NCBI RefSeq assembly: GCF_943193155.1 | Contig: NZ_CALPDB010000002.1 | Location: 248,001 to 312,000 of the forward strand | Direction of reading: 5' to 3' | DNA from: Veillonella intestinalis | GTDB taxonomy: Bacteria; Bacillota; Negativicutes; Veillonellales; Veillonellaceae | Length of the DNA stretch: 64,000 nt | Shown: positions 28,046-38,143 of the stretch, piece after piece | How the letters are laid out: every line of letters starts with the position of its first letter | Position numbering within the stretch: position 1 is the stretch's first letter | The notes under the pieces: generated by a model | Database searches by the model: none | What the model saw: the letters and a program-made list of their open reading frames with translations, nothing else | Told to the model about the DNA's origin: nothing | Position numbers and translations under genes: made by a program

Positions 28046-29692
28046 TTATAACGTGGAATGAGCTTGGTATTCACCAAATACTTCACGTAATACGTTACAA
28101 ATTTCACCCAATGTTGCATAAGTACGAACTGCATCAAGAATTAATGGCATAAGGTTAACATTTTCATCTTGTGCCCCTTCTTTAAGTGCTGCCAATGCTT
28201 TTTCTACTGCAGCGTTATCGCGTTCTTCGCGAACTTTCTGAGTTTTCTTAGCTTGGTTAACACCTACGGAAGCATCTACACGAAGAAGACCTTCAACTGG
28301 TTTTTCTTCAACCTGGAATTTGTTAACCCCTACGATTGTACGGAGACCAGATTCAACTTCCATCTGCCATTTGTATGCAGATTCTTGAATTTCTTTCTGA
28401 ATGTAACCTTTTTCAATAGCTACTACAGCGCCGCCCATTTCGTCGATTTTGCGAATGTATTCAGCAGCTTCATCATAAATAGCATTAGTCATAGCTTCTA
28501 CATAGTAGGAACCGCCCAATGGGTCGATTACGTCAGCTAAACCGGATTCGTAAGCAACGATTTGTTGTGTACGAAGAGCAACCTGTACGGAAGCTTCTGT
28601 AGGAAGTGCTAACGCTTCGTCACGGGAGTTAGTATGTAAGGACTGAGTACCACCCATTACAGCAGCAGCAGTTTGCAATGCTACACGAACGATGTTGTTG
28701 TCAACTTGTTGTGCAGTAAGCATGGAACCAGCTGTTTGAGTATGTACACGAAGCATCATGGATTTAGCTTTTTTAGCACCAAAGCGTTCTTTCATGATAG
28801 TAGCCCATAAACGACGGGATGCACGGAATTTAGCAACTTCTTCAAGTACGTTGTTGTGAGCGTTCCAGAAGAAGGATAAACGACCTGCGAATGCGTCAAC
28901 GTCTAAGCCAGCTTTTAAAGCAGCTTCTACGTATGCGATACCGTCAGCAATTGTAAATGCGATTTCCTGAGCAGCTGTGGAACCAGCTTCACGGATATGG
29001 TAACCGGAAATGGAGATTGTATTCCATTTTGGTACGTTCTGAGAGCAATATTCGAAAATATTAGTGATCAAACGCATGGATGGTTTTGGAGGGAAAATGT
29101 AAGTCCCACGAGCAGCATATTCTTTAAGAATATCGTTCTGGATAGTACCCATCAATGCGGAAGCAGGTACGCCTTGTTTTTCAGCAACTGCAATGTACAT
29201 AGCAAGAAGTACAGATGCAGGAGCATTGATTGTCATGGAAGTGGAAACTTTACCAAGGTCGATGCCGTCGAAAAGAATTTCCATATCTTTCAAGGAGTCA
29301 ATAGCTACCCCTACTTTACCAACTTCGCCTTCTGCCATAGCATCGTCGGAGTCATAACCAATCTGAGTTGGTAAGTCGAATGCACAGCTAAGACCAGTTG
29401 CACCAGATTCGATAAGGTAACGATAACGTTTGTTGGATTCTTCAGCAGTAGCGAAACCAGCGTACATACGCATTGTCCAGAAACGACCACGGTACATTGT
29501 AGGTTGTACACCACGAGTATAAGGGAATTCACCAGGGAACCCTAAATCTCTTTCATAGTCGAAACCTTCAATATCGATTGGAGTATATAAACGGTTGTAC
29601 TGTAAGTTTTTGCGTTCTGGGAATTTCGCAATTTTTTCATTAACTTCTGCCTCATATTTGGCAAGATTAGCTTTTAGAGCTTCGTTAGCCAT
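28046..29692 (-). CDS. mcmA: Methylmalonyl-CoA mutase, catalytic (large) subunit
   Basis: About 548 residues forming the substrate-binding barrel without the B12 domain. Signatures include [23 protein letters not shown] near residue 60, [14 protein letters not shown], and [20 protein letters not shown]. It isomerises succinyl-CoA to (R)-methylmalonyl-CoA. In-frame ATGs lie at 29704, 29701 and 29692 after AGGAGG; I favour 29692, where homologues begin, though spacing is not decisive. An isobutyryl-CoA mutase is excluded by the surrounding methylmalonyl genes. Confidence 0.93.
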   Translation of the reverse strand: MANEALKANLAKYEAEVNEKIAKFPERKNLQYNRLYTPIDIEGFDYERDLGFPGEFPYTRGVQPTMYRGRFWTMRMYAGFATAEESNKRYRYLIESGATGLSCAFDLPTQIGYDSDDAMAEGEVGKVGVAIDSLKDMEILFDGIDLGKVSTSMTINAPASVLLAMYIAVAEKQGVPASALMGTIQNDILKEYAARGTYIFPPKPSMRLITNIFEYCSQNVPKWNTISISGYHIREAGSTAAQEIAFTIADGIAYVEAALKAGLDVDAFAGRLSFFWNAHNNVLEEVAKFRASRRLWATIMKERFGAKKAKSMMLRVHTQTAGSMLTAQQVDNNIVRVALQTAAAVMGGTQSLHTNSRDEALALPTEASVQVALRTQQIVAYESGLADVIDPLGGSYYVEAMTNAIYDEAAEYIRKIDEMGGAVVAIEKGYIQKEIQESAYKWQMEVESGLRTIVGVNKFQVEEKPVEGLLRVDASVGVNQAKKTQKVREERDNAAVEKALAALKEGAQDENVNLMPLILDAVRTYATLGEICNVLREVFGEYQAHSTL

Positions 29693-29719
29693 AGTTTTCA
29701 TCATCCTCCTAAAAATACC

Positions 29720-31222
29720 TTATTTCTTCATGCTTCCTGTGTCTAGGAAACGTTTATGCCAAGAAAGAGCTTCATCAAGCAACATTGGTGTATGGGCGTG
29801 CTTAGTTGCCACCAAGGCTCTTTCGAGGTAGTCTTCTAACATTGGTTTATATTCTGGATTAGCACAGTTTTTAATAATCAAACGTGCGCGTTCTTCCGGA
29901 GCTAAACCACGGCAATCAGCAATGCCTTGTTCAGTACAGAATATCATTACATCATGTTCTGTATGGTCAATGTGAGAACACATTGGAACAACAGAGCTAA
30001 TAGCACCATCTTTGGCCACAGAATTTGTACAGAAAATGGAGATATATGCGTTTCTAGCGAAGTCACCAGAACCACCGATACCATTCATCATCTTAGTACC
30101 CATAATGTGAGTGGAGTTTACATTACCAAAGATATCAAATTCAATCGCTGTATTCATAGCAATAACACCAAGACGGCGTGCTAATTCAGGACTGTTCGAA
30201 ATTTCTTGCGGACGAAGAATAATTTTCTTCGAGTACAAATCAACGTTGTCATAAAAACGTTTTAAGCCATCAGGAGAAGGCGATAGAGCGGTCCCTGAGC
30301 AAACTTCTACTTTACCAGCATCAATAAGGTCAAACATACCATCTTGAATTACTTCAGTAAAGATAGATAAATTAGTGAATGGGCCTTGAGCTAGACCAGT
30401 GATTACTGCATTTGCTACAGAACCTACACCAGATTGTAATGGTAATAAATTCTTAGGCAAACGACCATGTTTAATTTCATTCTGGAAGAATTCAATTAAA
30501 TGTTGGCTCATTGCTTTAGCATCATCATCGATTGGTGCTAATGGGCGAGTTTTGTCAGTAATGTCACATGGAACAATTGCTACAATTTTTTCAGGATCAC
30601 AAGGGATGTATGGAGTCCCTACACGGTTGCCAGCACCAGTAATTGGTAATGCTTGGCGATATGGTGGATCCAAAGGTTCGTAGATGTCATGCATACCTAC
30701 TAGGCTCATAGGTTGAGATACATTGACTTCAACGATAACTTTTTTAGCTTTGTTTACAAATGTTGGTGTATTACCAACGGAAGTGGATGGAATAATACCA
30801 CCATCTTCACGGATGCATACAGCTTCAACAATTGCTACATCACAGTCGCCATAGAATCCATAGCGAACATTTTGAGCAGTTTGGCTAAGATGCATATCGC
30901 TATAACGAACTTTACCAGCGTTAAGAGCTTTACGCATATCCCCATTTGTTTGATATGGGAATCGGCGGCCAATACCATCGACACGAGCAAGTGCACCGTC
31001 CGCTTCATCACCTACTGAAGCACCTGTCCATAAGTCGATTTTGAATGGATCGCTTTCCATTCGTTTTGCCAAAGCTAAAGGAACTGCTTTTGGATAACCA
31101 GAAGGGGTAAATCCACTGATACCCACATGGTCACCAGGGTTGATCAACAAAGCGGCTTCTTCTGCAGTCTTAATCTTTGCTTGAAGAGCACTACCTTGTA
31201 CTCGATCCAGGATGTTAATCAT
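29720..31222 (-). CDS. scpC: Succinyl-CoA:acetate/propionate CoA-transferase
   Basis: 500 residues from ATG 31222, nine bases after AAAGGAG; the ATG at 31231 abuts the ribosome site. Acetyl-CoA hydrolase/transferase family, with the CoA-binding MNGIGGSGDFARNAY segment and ICTEQG-like FCTEQGIADCRGL. First gene of the succinate-to-propionate block: it moves CoA from propionyl-CoA (or acetyl-CoA) to succinate, so the cycle needs no ATP. The exact donor cannot be read from the sequence. Confidence 0.9.
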   Translation of the reverse strand: MINILDRVQGSALQAKIKTAEEAALLINPGDHVGISGFTPSGYPKAVPLALAKRMESDPFKIDLWTGASVGDEADGALARVDGIGRRFPYQTNGDMRKALNAGKVRYSDMHLSQTAQNVRYGFYGDCDVAIVEAVCIREDGGIIPSTSVGNTPTFVNKAKKVIVEVNVSQPMSLVGMHDIYEPLDPPYRQALPITGAGNRVGTPYIPCDPEKIVAIVPCDITDKTRPLAPIDDDAKAMSQHLIEFFQNEIKHGRLPKNLLPLQSGVGSVANAVITGLAQGPFTNLSIFTEVIQDGMFDLIDAGKVEVCSGTALSPSPDGLKRFYDNVDLYSKKIILRPQEISNSPELARRLGVIAMNTAIEFDIFGNVNSTHIMGTKMMNGIGGSGDFARNAYISIFCTNSVAKDGAISSVVPMCSHIDHTEHDVMIFCTEQGIADCRGLAPEERARLIIKNCANPEYKPMLEDYLERALVATKHAHTPMLLDEALSWHKRFLDTGSMKK

Positions 31223-31231
31223 CGCTACCAT

Positions 31232-31428
31232 CTCCTTTTTAAAGTTTGAATGACATTAAATTGTACTTCCGCATTCCAACACTTATATATATTCGACAAA
31301 AGATTAAAATATCCTCTTTTTTTGTGAATATTTTTTTATTTTTACCAACAATTTACTGTATCGAAAAACTTCTCTTTTATCGACATATTTAGATATTGTC
31401 TAGAAAGTTATACTTCAAACTATGGCTA
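31232..31428 (-). other. Long 5' leader of the propionate operon
   Basis: About 200 bases between the promoter and the CoA-transferase start, very AT-rich, with several A/T tracts. I see no known riboswitch class and no small gene. Confidence 0.4.
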
Positions 31429-31457
31429 ATATTAGAAGAATTATATTCCTTTGTCAA
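31429..31457 (-). promoter_or_regulatory. Promoter of the succinate-to-propionate operon
   Basis: On the minus strand: -35 TTGACA (31452-31457), 17-base spacer, -10 TAATAT (31429-31434). It could drive all genes from the CoA-transferase to mmdB, since gaps within that block are short and lack obvious terminators. Confidence 0.75.
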
Positions 31458-31494
31458 CCAATATGCATAAACGGTATTTCATACGCAAAGAAAA

Positions 31495-31525
31495 TAGGTA
31501 TCATGAATTAATCTCATGATACCTA
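31495..31525 (-). terminator. Terminator of the valS-folC-ligase transcript
   Basis: Perfect 12-bp stem TAGGTATCATGA/TCATGATACCTA (31495-31506, 31514-31525) with a 7-base loop. The minus-strand product continues TTTTCTTT. The other flank is also T-rich on the plus strand. Confidence 0.85.
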
Positions 31526-31606
31526 CCTTTTTTCATGTTCATTTGTTAACTTTCACGTTTCGTAAAAGGTTTTCAAATATCTACTTCATCACATTTTAAT
31601 ATATGA

Positions 31607-32839
31607 CTAACTATTTTTCTTATATGTATATAATACGGCCGATGCCCAACCTAAAAGTTGCCAAAAAATAACGGATACTTGGTGACTAAATAAATCATGA
31701 TCAAATAAGCCACTTATGGTAACCCCTACTACTACGGCACCCATGCCATATTTCACAATATTACTGATTGTCGCTTTAGGTAAGCGTAGGGCATAGGCAG
31801 CATGACCATATATAGCACTAAAGTAAAATAGCGCTCCCGGAATCCCTATTTCAGCTAACACATTTAAAAACATGTTATGGGCATGATAAATTATCACGTC
31901 AGGCGCCTGTATATAATAGTTGTAATCAGGATATACAAACCAAAAAGCATCCCAACCAATGCCAAGAATTGGATATTCTACAATCATATAAGTCGTACTA
32001 TCCCACAAAGCCCAACGCAATACAGCCGATGTGTCATTGCCATCAAAGAGTGACCACAGCCTAGAAGCTACTTCACCATGATAGAAAAACAAAATAGCAG
32101 GAATAGCCAATAAACTCAATAATAATCGCCGATCTATTACAATCCCCCAATATACCACAACACAGGCAAAACTAATCCAAATAGCCCGCGAATAGGTTAA
32201 AGTCATACATATGAGGAAAAATAAAGCTAAGGGCACCATCCAAGCCAATAAGCGCCACCGTTTTTCTTTTAAACCTTGAAAAATACCAGTTCCCGCTATG
32301 GATAACACGATTAATAGGTACTCACCAAATAGATTTGGATTTTGCAAAGTACCAAACATACGACGTTTCAAAAGAGGAAAATGCTTGGCATCAACCCACT
32401 CTTGCAACAAATCCATAGACATGGTCATATACTGATATACCGCCACAAGGCAAACAATAAAGGCTGACCATACAAAAATACGCAAGAACGTCCGCCATTG
32501 CTCTGGCTCGCGCAAATAGCGATAAGTAAGGAAATAAATGGCCCCATACATCCCTACATTATATAGCCAACTATAAAAGGTAAACTCAGGTCGACTAGAG
32601 GCTAAGGACGAGAGTAAACTCCACCCCATAAACCCCAAAACGCACCACTGTAACCAAGAGGCCGGTTTAGATAAAGGCCGATATTTTACGGTATCCCAAA
32701 TGCTAAGCACTAGCGCTAAGACAACTAAAATATCACCTAAGAGCGGATGTAACGGCATTACTAAAATAATGGCATATAAGAGCCTTGTAATATACTGTTT
32801 TAAATCGTGACCTCTACTGAGGCTAATCGCTTCAGGCAT
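31607..32839 (-). CDS. O-antigen ligase family membrane protein
   Basis: 410 residues with about eleven membrane segments and one large loop between late helices (about 270-330, with GIGWDAFWFVYPDYNYY and YHAHNMFLNVLAEIGIPGALFYF). The HAHN-containing loop is the Wzy_C/WaaL signature. Substrate is uncertain: it may attach O-antigen or another glycan to lipid A core, or polymerise a surface polysaccharide. It supports a diderm envelope. It is third in the T-box-controlled valS transcript, an unusual partner for a tRNA synthetase. Confidence 0.8.
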   Translation of the reverse strand: MPEAISLSRGHDLKQYITRLLYAIILVMPLHPLLGDILVVLALVLSIWDTVKYRPLSKPASWLQWCVLGFMGWSLLSSLASSRPEFTFYSWLYNVGMYGAIYFLTYRYLREPEQWRTFLRIFVWSAFIVCLVAVYQYMTMSMDLLQEWVDAKHFPLLKRRMFGTLQNPNLFGEYLLIVLSIAGTGIFQGLKEKRWRLLAWMVPLALFFLICMTLTYSRAIWISFACVVVYWGIVIDRRLLLSLLAIPAILFFYHGEVASRLWSLFDGNDTSAVLRWALWDSTTYMIVEYPILGIGWDAFWFVYPDYNYYIQAPDVIIYHAHNMFLNVLAEIGIPGALFYFSAIYGHAAYALRLPKATISNIVKYGMGAVVVGVTISGLFDHDLFSHQVSVIFWQLLGWASAVLYTYKKNS

Positions 32840-32851
32840 ATTATAACACCC

Positions 32852-34135
32852 TTACTGAGCGGCTAACCATTGCTCAGCTTCCCCTAAAATATACAAGGAA
32901 CCAGCTACTACAATAATATCCCCAGATTTTGTAGTTTTCATAGCTTGGTCTAACCCAGCTGTCACTGAGCTAGCCGTTGTAACGGCACTGCTAATATAAC
33001 TCGCTAATTCTTCTGGCGTGCAAGACCGTGGTGTTGGGGCTGGCACAGCAATTACTGTATCCTTTGGCGCCACCAATTCATCCACAACGGCTTGTACTTC
33101 TTTATCTGCTAAAACGGCTAATACCATCGTCTTTGGTGTATCTTTAAATAATTCTTTATAGGTCAACTGAAACGCTTCAGCTCCATTCGCATTATGGGCT
33201 CCATCAAAGATAAAAATACGGTCCAAACGTTTTACAATCTCAAAACGACCAGCCCATTTAGCCCGAGCTAAGCCTTCGCGCAAAGTTTCTTCACTAATAG
33301 ACTTGTCTTTTTTCATAAGAACGCGCAAAGCTGCCGTAGCACAGGCTAAATTAACAGCCTGATGAACCCCAGCTAATGTGGTAAAGAGCATATCTTTATG
33401 CCCCGCTGTATCCTCTAAGGTAATCATCTGACCTTCTGGCATAGCACTGCGGCTCTTAATTGAAAAGTCTTCGTTAAATACAAATATTGGCGATTTTAAT
33501 TCCTTAGCCTTTGTACGAATCACTTCTAAAGCACTACTTTGAGCCGCGGTAACAACAGGCACTTTAGGTTTAATAATACCCGCTTTATGAGTAGCAATTT
33601 CTTCTACAGTATTACCACAATATGCTTGATGATCAATCGTAACATTGGTAATTACCGATACTTCTGGTACTACCACATTAGTAGAGTCTAATAGACCGCC
33701 AAGGCCCACTTCAATAACAGCATAATCTACCCCTTGTTCACGGAAGAATAAGAAAGCCGCTGCCGTCAACACTTCAAATTGCGTTGGAGGCTCTAAACCC
33801 TCATCAACCAACTTCGTAACTACCTTAGCAACATTAGCAATTAATTCACCAAATGCCGCTTCGGTAATAGAGCGACCATTAACACAAATCCGTTCTGTAT
33901 AACTAATCAAATGAGGTGACGTAAAACGACCTACACGGCGACCACTATAAGTTAATACCGAGTCTACCAAAGCCGTTACTGACCCCTTGCCATTAGTTCC
34001 TGTAATATGAATTGTTTTATATGCGGTTTCCGGATTGTCCATGGCCTGTAAGAGCGCTTTAATGCGCTCTAAGCCAGGTTTAATTCCAAAGGGTACACAA
34101 CTATCTAAATAGGCTACTGCCTCTGCATATGTCAT
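32852..34135 (-). CDS. folC: Bifunctional dihydrofolate/folylpolyglutamate synthase
   Basis: 427 residues of Mur-ligase fold. The P-loop is HITGTNGKGSVTALVDSVL (about 43-60), followed by GRFTSPHLISYTERI, the carbamylated-Lys region HKAGIIKPKVPVV, and FDGAHNANGAEAF in the C-terminal domain. It adds glutamate to folates. It lies 9 bases after valS, a conserved valS-folC pairing in Firmicutes, so it shares the valine T-box control. Confidence 0.95.
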   Translation of the reverse strand: MTYAEAVAYLDSCVPFGIKPGLERIKALLQAMDNPETAYKTIHITGTNGKGSVTALVDSVLTYSGRRVGRFTSPHLISYTERICVNGRSITEAAFGELIANVAKVVTKLVDEGLEPPTQFEVLTAAAFLFFREQGVDYAVIEVGLGGLLDSTNVVVPEVSVITNVTIDHQAYCGNTVEEIATHKAGIIKPKVPVVTAAQSSALEVIRTKAKELKSPIFVFNEDFSIKSRSAMPEGQMITLEDTAGHKDMLFTTLAGVHQAVNLACATAALRVLMKKDKSISEETLREGLARAKWAGRFEIVKRLDRIFIFDGAHNANGAEAFQLTYKELFKDTPKTMVLAVLADKEVQAVVDELVAPKDTVIAVPAPTPRSCTPEELASYISSAVTTASSVTAGLDQAMKTTKSGDIIVVAGSLYILGEAEQWLAAQ

Positions 34136-34144
34136 GCTGTCCTC

Positions 34145-36802
34145 CTATAAGGTCTTAAGAAATTCTTCGCGTTCCATTACAGCTTGCTGTTTTTGTTTAT
34201 ATTCAGCTAATTTAGCTTCTTCTTTGGCTACTACATCAGCAGGCGCTTTGGCTACGAAACCAGGATTGCCTAATTTGCCTTCTAAACGAGCAATTTCCTT
34301 TTTCAAGGTTTCTTTTTCTTTCGTTAAACGTTCACGTTCTTTCGTTACATCAATTAAATCTTTAAGTAACAAGTATACTTCAAGACCATTAACAACTGTA
34401 ACAGTGGCATTTTCAGGTTTTGCCTCATCAGCGCCTAATACAGTGACTGTTTCAGCCCAACCAAGGGTTTTAAAGTAATCTTGGTGATGATTTACTACAT
34501 CCCGTAAACTTTCATCAGTAAGCGCTAAAATTACGGCACTACGTTTACCCATTGGCACATTCATTTCAGCACGCATATTACGAATCCCTTTAATAGCATC
34601 CATCATAACGTTCATCTGCGCCGCGCTAGTACTTTGGTCTCCAAATGGTAAAGCACTTGGCCATGGAGCTACTACAATGCTTTCACCTTCATGTGGTAAG
34701 TGCTGCCAAATATGCTCAGTAACGAATGGCATAAATGGATGTAACAATTCAAGCATATGACGTAAAATCGTAACCAATAAGTATTGTACTACGGCACGGT
34801 CACGGCCGCCTTCTTTATTGTAAAGACGAGGTTTTGCCAATTCGATGAACCAGTCACAATAGCTATTCCAAATAAAATCATATACAGCAGAAGCCGCTTC
34901 ACCTAATTCAAATTTATCAAGGTTAGCTGTAATAGATGCTACCGCTTTATTATAGGTATCAATAATCCAACGATCGGCTAAAGTCAAGTCTTCTTCTTGT
35001 GGCACAAAGTTAGGATCATAATTATCTAAATTCATAAGAACAAATTTAGACGCGTTCCAAATCTTATTAGCGAAGTTGCGATTGGCTTCTACTCGTTCCA
35101 TATAGAAACGCATATCATTGCCTGGCGTATTACCCGTTACCAAGGTGAAACGCAACGCATCAGCACCGTATTCATTAATTACATCTAATGGATTGATACC
35201 ATTGCCCAAAGATTTACTCATTTTACGCCCTTGGCTATCACGCACTAGACCATGAATAAATACATGTTTAAATGGAATTTCTTTTTTAAATTCAAGGCCC
35301 ATAAAAATCATACGAGCTACCCAGAAGAAGATAATATCGTAACCAGTTACTAATACGCTAGTTGGATACCAATGTTCCAATTCCTTAGTTTCTTCAGGCC
35401 AGCCCATAGTAGCAAATGGCCACATAGCGGAACTAAACCAAGTATCCAATACATCTTCATCTTGATGTACATGGCCACCACATTTAGGACATACATCAAT
35501 ATCTTCACGAGATACAGTGATTTCACCACAATCGTCACAATACCAAGCAGGAATGCGATGACCCCACCATAATTGACGAGAAATACACCAATCACGAATA
35601 CCATCAAGCCAGTTTGTATATGTCTTAGTAAAACGTTCTGGGACGAATTCAATGTTTTTATCTTGTACTACTTTAAGTGCTGGTTCTGCAATTGGTCCCA
35701 TTTTTACAAACCATTGTTTAGACACTAATGGCTCTACAATGGTATTACAACGGGAACAATGACCTACGCTATGATCATGTTCTTCAATCTTAGTTAATAA
35801 ACCTAACTCTTTTAATTCTGCCACCACTTGCTTACGAGCTGCTTCTCGAGTTAAGCCTTCAAAATGACCAGCTTCACTGTTCATAGTGCCGTCAAGGTTC
35901 ATAACAATAATCGTCTGTAAATCATGACGTTGACCCATTTCAAAGTCATTAGGATCATGAGCTGGCGTAATTTTTACACAGCCCGTACCAAAGCTAGGAT
36001 CTACATAATCATCAGCAATAACTGGAATTTCACGATTAACAAATGGCAATAATAAAGTTTTGCCAATAATATCTTTGTAACGATCATCTTCTGGATTAAC
36101 AGCCACTGCCACGTCACCAAACATGGTTTCAGGACGAGTAGTTGCTACAGTTACATAACGGCCTTCTTCGCCTACTACTGGGCAGTTTACATACCAGAAA
36201 TGACCAGCTTCATCACTGTGTTCTACTTCAATATCGCTAAGCGCTGTATGACAACTTGGACACCAATTGGTAATGCGTTCCCCTTGGTAGATTAAGCCTT
36301 TTTCATATAAACTTACAAATACTTCACGAACCGCACGATAATAGCCTTCGTCTAAGGTAAAGCGCTCACGACTCCAGTCGCAGGATGCGCCTAAGCTACG
36401 AATTTGTTTAACGATGGTGCTACCATATTCTTTTTTCCAATCCCATACGCGTTTTACAAATTCTTCACGGCCTAAGTCATAACGACTTTTGCCTTCTTCT
36501 TTCATAAGGTTCTGTTCTACTTTTACTTGAGTAGCAATCCCTGCATGGTCAGTACCAGGCATCCAAAGTACATTGTAACCTTGCATGCGTTTGAAGCGAA
36601 TCAAAATATCTTGCAAGGTATTATCAAGAGCATGACCCATGTGTAATTGCCCCGTTACATTAGGTGGTGGCAATACAATACTATAAGGCTTTTTACTTGT
36701 ATCTACTTCTTCATGAAAGTACCCTTGTTTTTCCCAGAATTCATACCAATTGTGTTCAATCTCTCCAGGATTGTAAGTCGTTAAATTTTTGAACTCACTC
36801 AT
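34145..36802 (-). CDS. valS: Valyl-tRNA synthetase
   Basis: 885 residues, full length. Class I signatures are HMGHALDNT at 54-62 and KMSKS near residue 530. An editing domain (CP1) lies between, with zinc-binding cysteines in [26 protein letters not shown]-terminal coiled coil (about 815-880, [22 protein letters not shown]) binds tRNA. The start has AGGAGG upstream. Expression is controlled by a T-box leader. Confidence 0.97.
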   Translation of the reverse strand: MSEFKNLTTYNPGEIEHNWYEFWEKQGYFHEEVDTSKKPYSIVLPPPNVTGQLHMGHALDNTLQDILIRFKRMQGYNVLWMPGTDHAGIATQVKVEQNLMKEEGKSRYDLGREEFVKRVWDWKKEYGSTIVKQIRSLGASCDWSRERFTLDEGYYRAVREVFVSLYEKGLIYQGERITNWCPSCHTALSDIEVEHSDEAGHFWYVNCPVVGEEGRYVTVATTRPETMFGDVAVAVNPEDDRYKDIIGKTLLLPFVNREIPVIADDYVDPSFGTGCVKITPAHDPNDFEMGQRHDLQTIIVMNLDGTMNSEAGHFEGLTREAARKQVVAELKELGLLTKIEEHDHSVGHCSRCNTIVEPLVSKQWFVKMGPIAEPALKVVQDKNIEFVPERFTKTYTNWLDGIRDWCISRQLWWGHRIPAWYCDDCGEITVSREDIDVCPKCGGHVHQDEDVLDTWFSSAMWPFATMGWPEETKELEHWYPTSVLVTGYDIIFFWVARMIFMGLEFKKEIPFKHVFIHGLVRDSQGRKMSKSLGNGINPLDVINEYGADALRFTLVTGNTPGNDMRFYMERVEANRNFANKIWNASKFVLMNLDNYDPNFVPQEEDLTLADRWIIDTYNKAVASITANLDKFELGEAASAVYDFIWNSYCDWFIELAKPRLYNKEGGRDRAVVQYLLVTILRHMLELLHPFMPFVTEHIWQHLPHEGESIVVAPWPSALPFGDQSTSAAQMNVMMDAIKGIRNMRAEMNVPMGKRSAVILALTDESLRDVVNHHQDYFKTLGWAETVTVLGADEAKPENATVTVVNGLEVYLLLKDLIDVTKERERLTKEKETLKKEIARLEGKLGNPGFVAKAPADVVAKEEAKLAEYKQKQQAVMEREEFLKTL

Positions 36803-36825
36803 CTCAAATTCCTCCTACATCGTAT

Positions 36826-37130
36826 ATAAAAAAGCCCTCTCGTCCATTAGGACGAAAGGGCTTAACTTCCGCGGTACCACCTAGATTATTGCCATAGCAA
36901 TCACTCATTACCGTTAACGGGGTTATCCGGACAAAACTACCCATTACTAAGTATATAATCAACTAGCTTCTCCACAGAGATACTTGCTATATGCTCAATA
37001 ACTTCATCTCGTCAGCTCCAAGGCTACCCTCTTCTATTCACGTACGTTGCTCGCACCTTACCAACGCTCTCTGCTACGCTAGGAGAAGATTTTTCCTCAT
37101 CAACGCTTGCTCTTTATAAGAGTATATCTA
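36826..37130 (-). promoter_or_regulatory. Valine T-box riboswitch leader of valS
   Basis: The minus strand carries the canonical T-box AGGTGGTACCGCGG (36869-36882), the AGAGAGCGTT and GGTGCGAGC stem I motifs (about 37040-37075), and a terminator hairpin with AAGCCC/GGGCTT arms and a T-run (36826-36863). A GTA triplet at 37025-37027, directly before GCCTTGGAGC, sits where the specifier codon is expected and reads valine. Uncharged tRNA-Val would favour the antiterminator. Confidence 0.93.
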
Positions 37131-37136
37131 TTACTC

Positions 37137-37165
37137 ATAATAACTAAAAAATGAAAGTCTGTCAA
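37137..37165 (-). promoter_or_regulatory. Promoter of the valS T-box leader
   Basis: On the minus strand: -35 TTGACA (37160-37165), 17-base spacer, -10 TATTAT (37137-37142). The -35 lies in the 3' arm of the tatC terminator stem, so the two elements share DNA. Confidence 0.8.
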
Positions 37166-37199
37166 TTTACTTTTCAAAAGCAACTAGACAGACTTTCAC
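37147..37199 (-). terminator. Terminator after tatC
   Basis: 11-bp stem GAAAGTCTGTC/GACAGACTTTC (37153-37163, 37189-37199) with a 25-base loop. On the minus strand it is followed by CATTTTTTAG. It ends the tig-to-tatC region, overlapping the next promoter. Confidence 0.75.
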
Positions 37200-37234
37200 G
37201 AAGTGTTCAATTATTTATTTTTCATAGACTTTGT

Positions 37235-38140
37235 TTATTTTTTCATCACCTTAGCAACCAGCCATAAACTTATTTCATACAACAAAATCATTGGCATAGC
37301 AATCATGGTCTGTGAAAACATGTCCGGTGTCGGCGAAATCAAACCACCTATAACAAAGGACAAAAATATAAATAGCTTCCGCTTTGATCGCAAGAAGGCC
37401 GAGGTAATCAAATTTAACTTTGCCATAATAATCATGACAATAGGCAATTCAAAAATCAAGCCAAAAGGCAATACAAAGGCAATCACAAAGTCTATATATT
37501 GACCAATCGAAAACAAAGGTTGTAACTCATCGGTAGCAAAGCCGATAAAAAACTGAATTGCTACGGGCAATACTAAGGCATAGGAAAATAAAATTCCTAT
37601 AATAAATAAAATAATAGCAAAAGGTAAAAACCAATTCGTTAATTGTTTTTCCTGTCTAGTTAAGGCAGGAATAATAAAGGCCCATACCTCGTATAGCCAA
37701 ATTGGTGATGCCGCAATAATCCCCGCTACGAAGGCTACTTTCATATAGGTAAAGAAGGCTTCCGTAGGGCGCATATAATAGAGCTTCCCCGCCGGAGCAA
37801 TAATAATGCTCAATAAATCGTCTACATAATAATAGGCTACACAAAAGCCCACCAAAATAGCGATAGCAGAAATAATAATTCGCTTCCTAAGTTCACCTAA
37901 ATGTCCGACTAAAGACATATCTTTATTTTCGGCCATAAGCTGAGCTTCCAAAGGGGTATACTGTGGCTCCAGCGTTTCTAAATCTACATTAGCTATCTCT
38001 TCACTAGCTGCAGTTGGTTCCACGATTTCACCACGACGAATTCGCTCTGCTGCTTTTAGGCGTTCCTTTTGCGCCAACACACTATTCAAGGAAGGCTTTC
38101 GTTTCGGGTCATTAAATTCTCGTACCTGAAACGATTCCAT
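37235..38140 (-). CDS. tatC: Twin-arginine translocase subunit TatC with N-terminal extension
   Basis: 301 residues against about 240-250 for most TatC. The core starts at about residue 75 (MSLVGHLGELRKRI) and has six membrane helices, with FFTYMKVAFVAGIIAASPIWLYEVWAFIIPALTRQEK typical of the family (this covers helices 2-3). The first 74 residues are hydrophilic and Glu/Lys-rich. The extension appears real: ATG 38140 has an AAAGGTG ribosome site and follows the prenyl synthase stop by three bases, whereas the ATG at residue 75 has none. No tatA is in this window. Confidence 0.92.
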   Translation of the reverse strand: MESFQVREFNDPKRKPSLNSVLAQKERLKAAERIRRGEIVEPTAASEEIANVDLETLEPQYTPLEAQLMAENKDMSLVGHLGELRKRIIISAIAILVGFCVAYYYVDDLLSIIIAPAGKLYYMRPTEAFFTYMKVAFVAGIIAASPIWLYEVWAFIIPALTRQEKQLTNWFLPFAIILFIIGILFSYALVLPVAIQFFIGFATDELQPLFSIGQYIDFVIAFVLPFGLIFELPIVMIIMAKLNLITSAFLRSKRKLFIFLSFVIGGLISPTPDMFSQTMIAMPMILLYEISLWLVAKVMKK

Positions 38141-38143
38141 AAT

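Noticed and set aside
31232-31428. Riboswitch in the CoA-transferase leader
   Set aside because: No conserved motif of cobalamin or other known riboswitches is visible; the segment is mostly A/T tracts.
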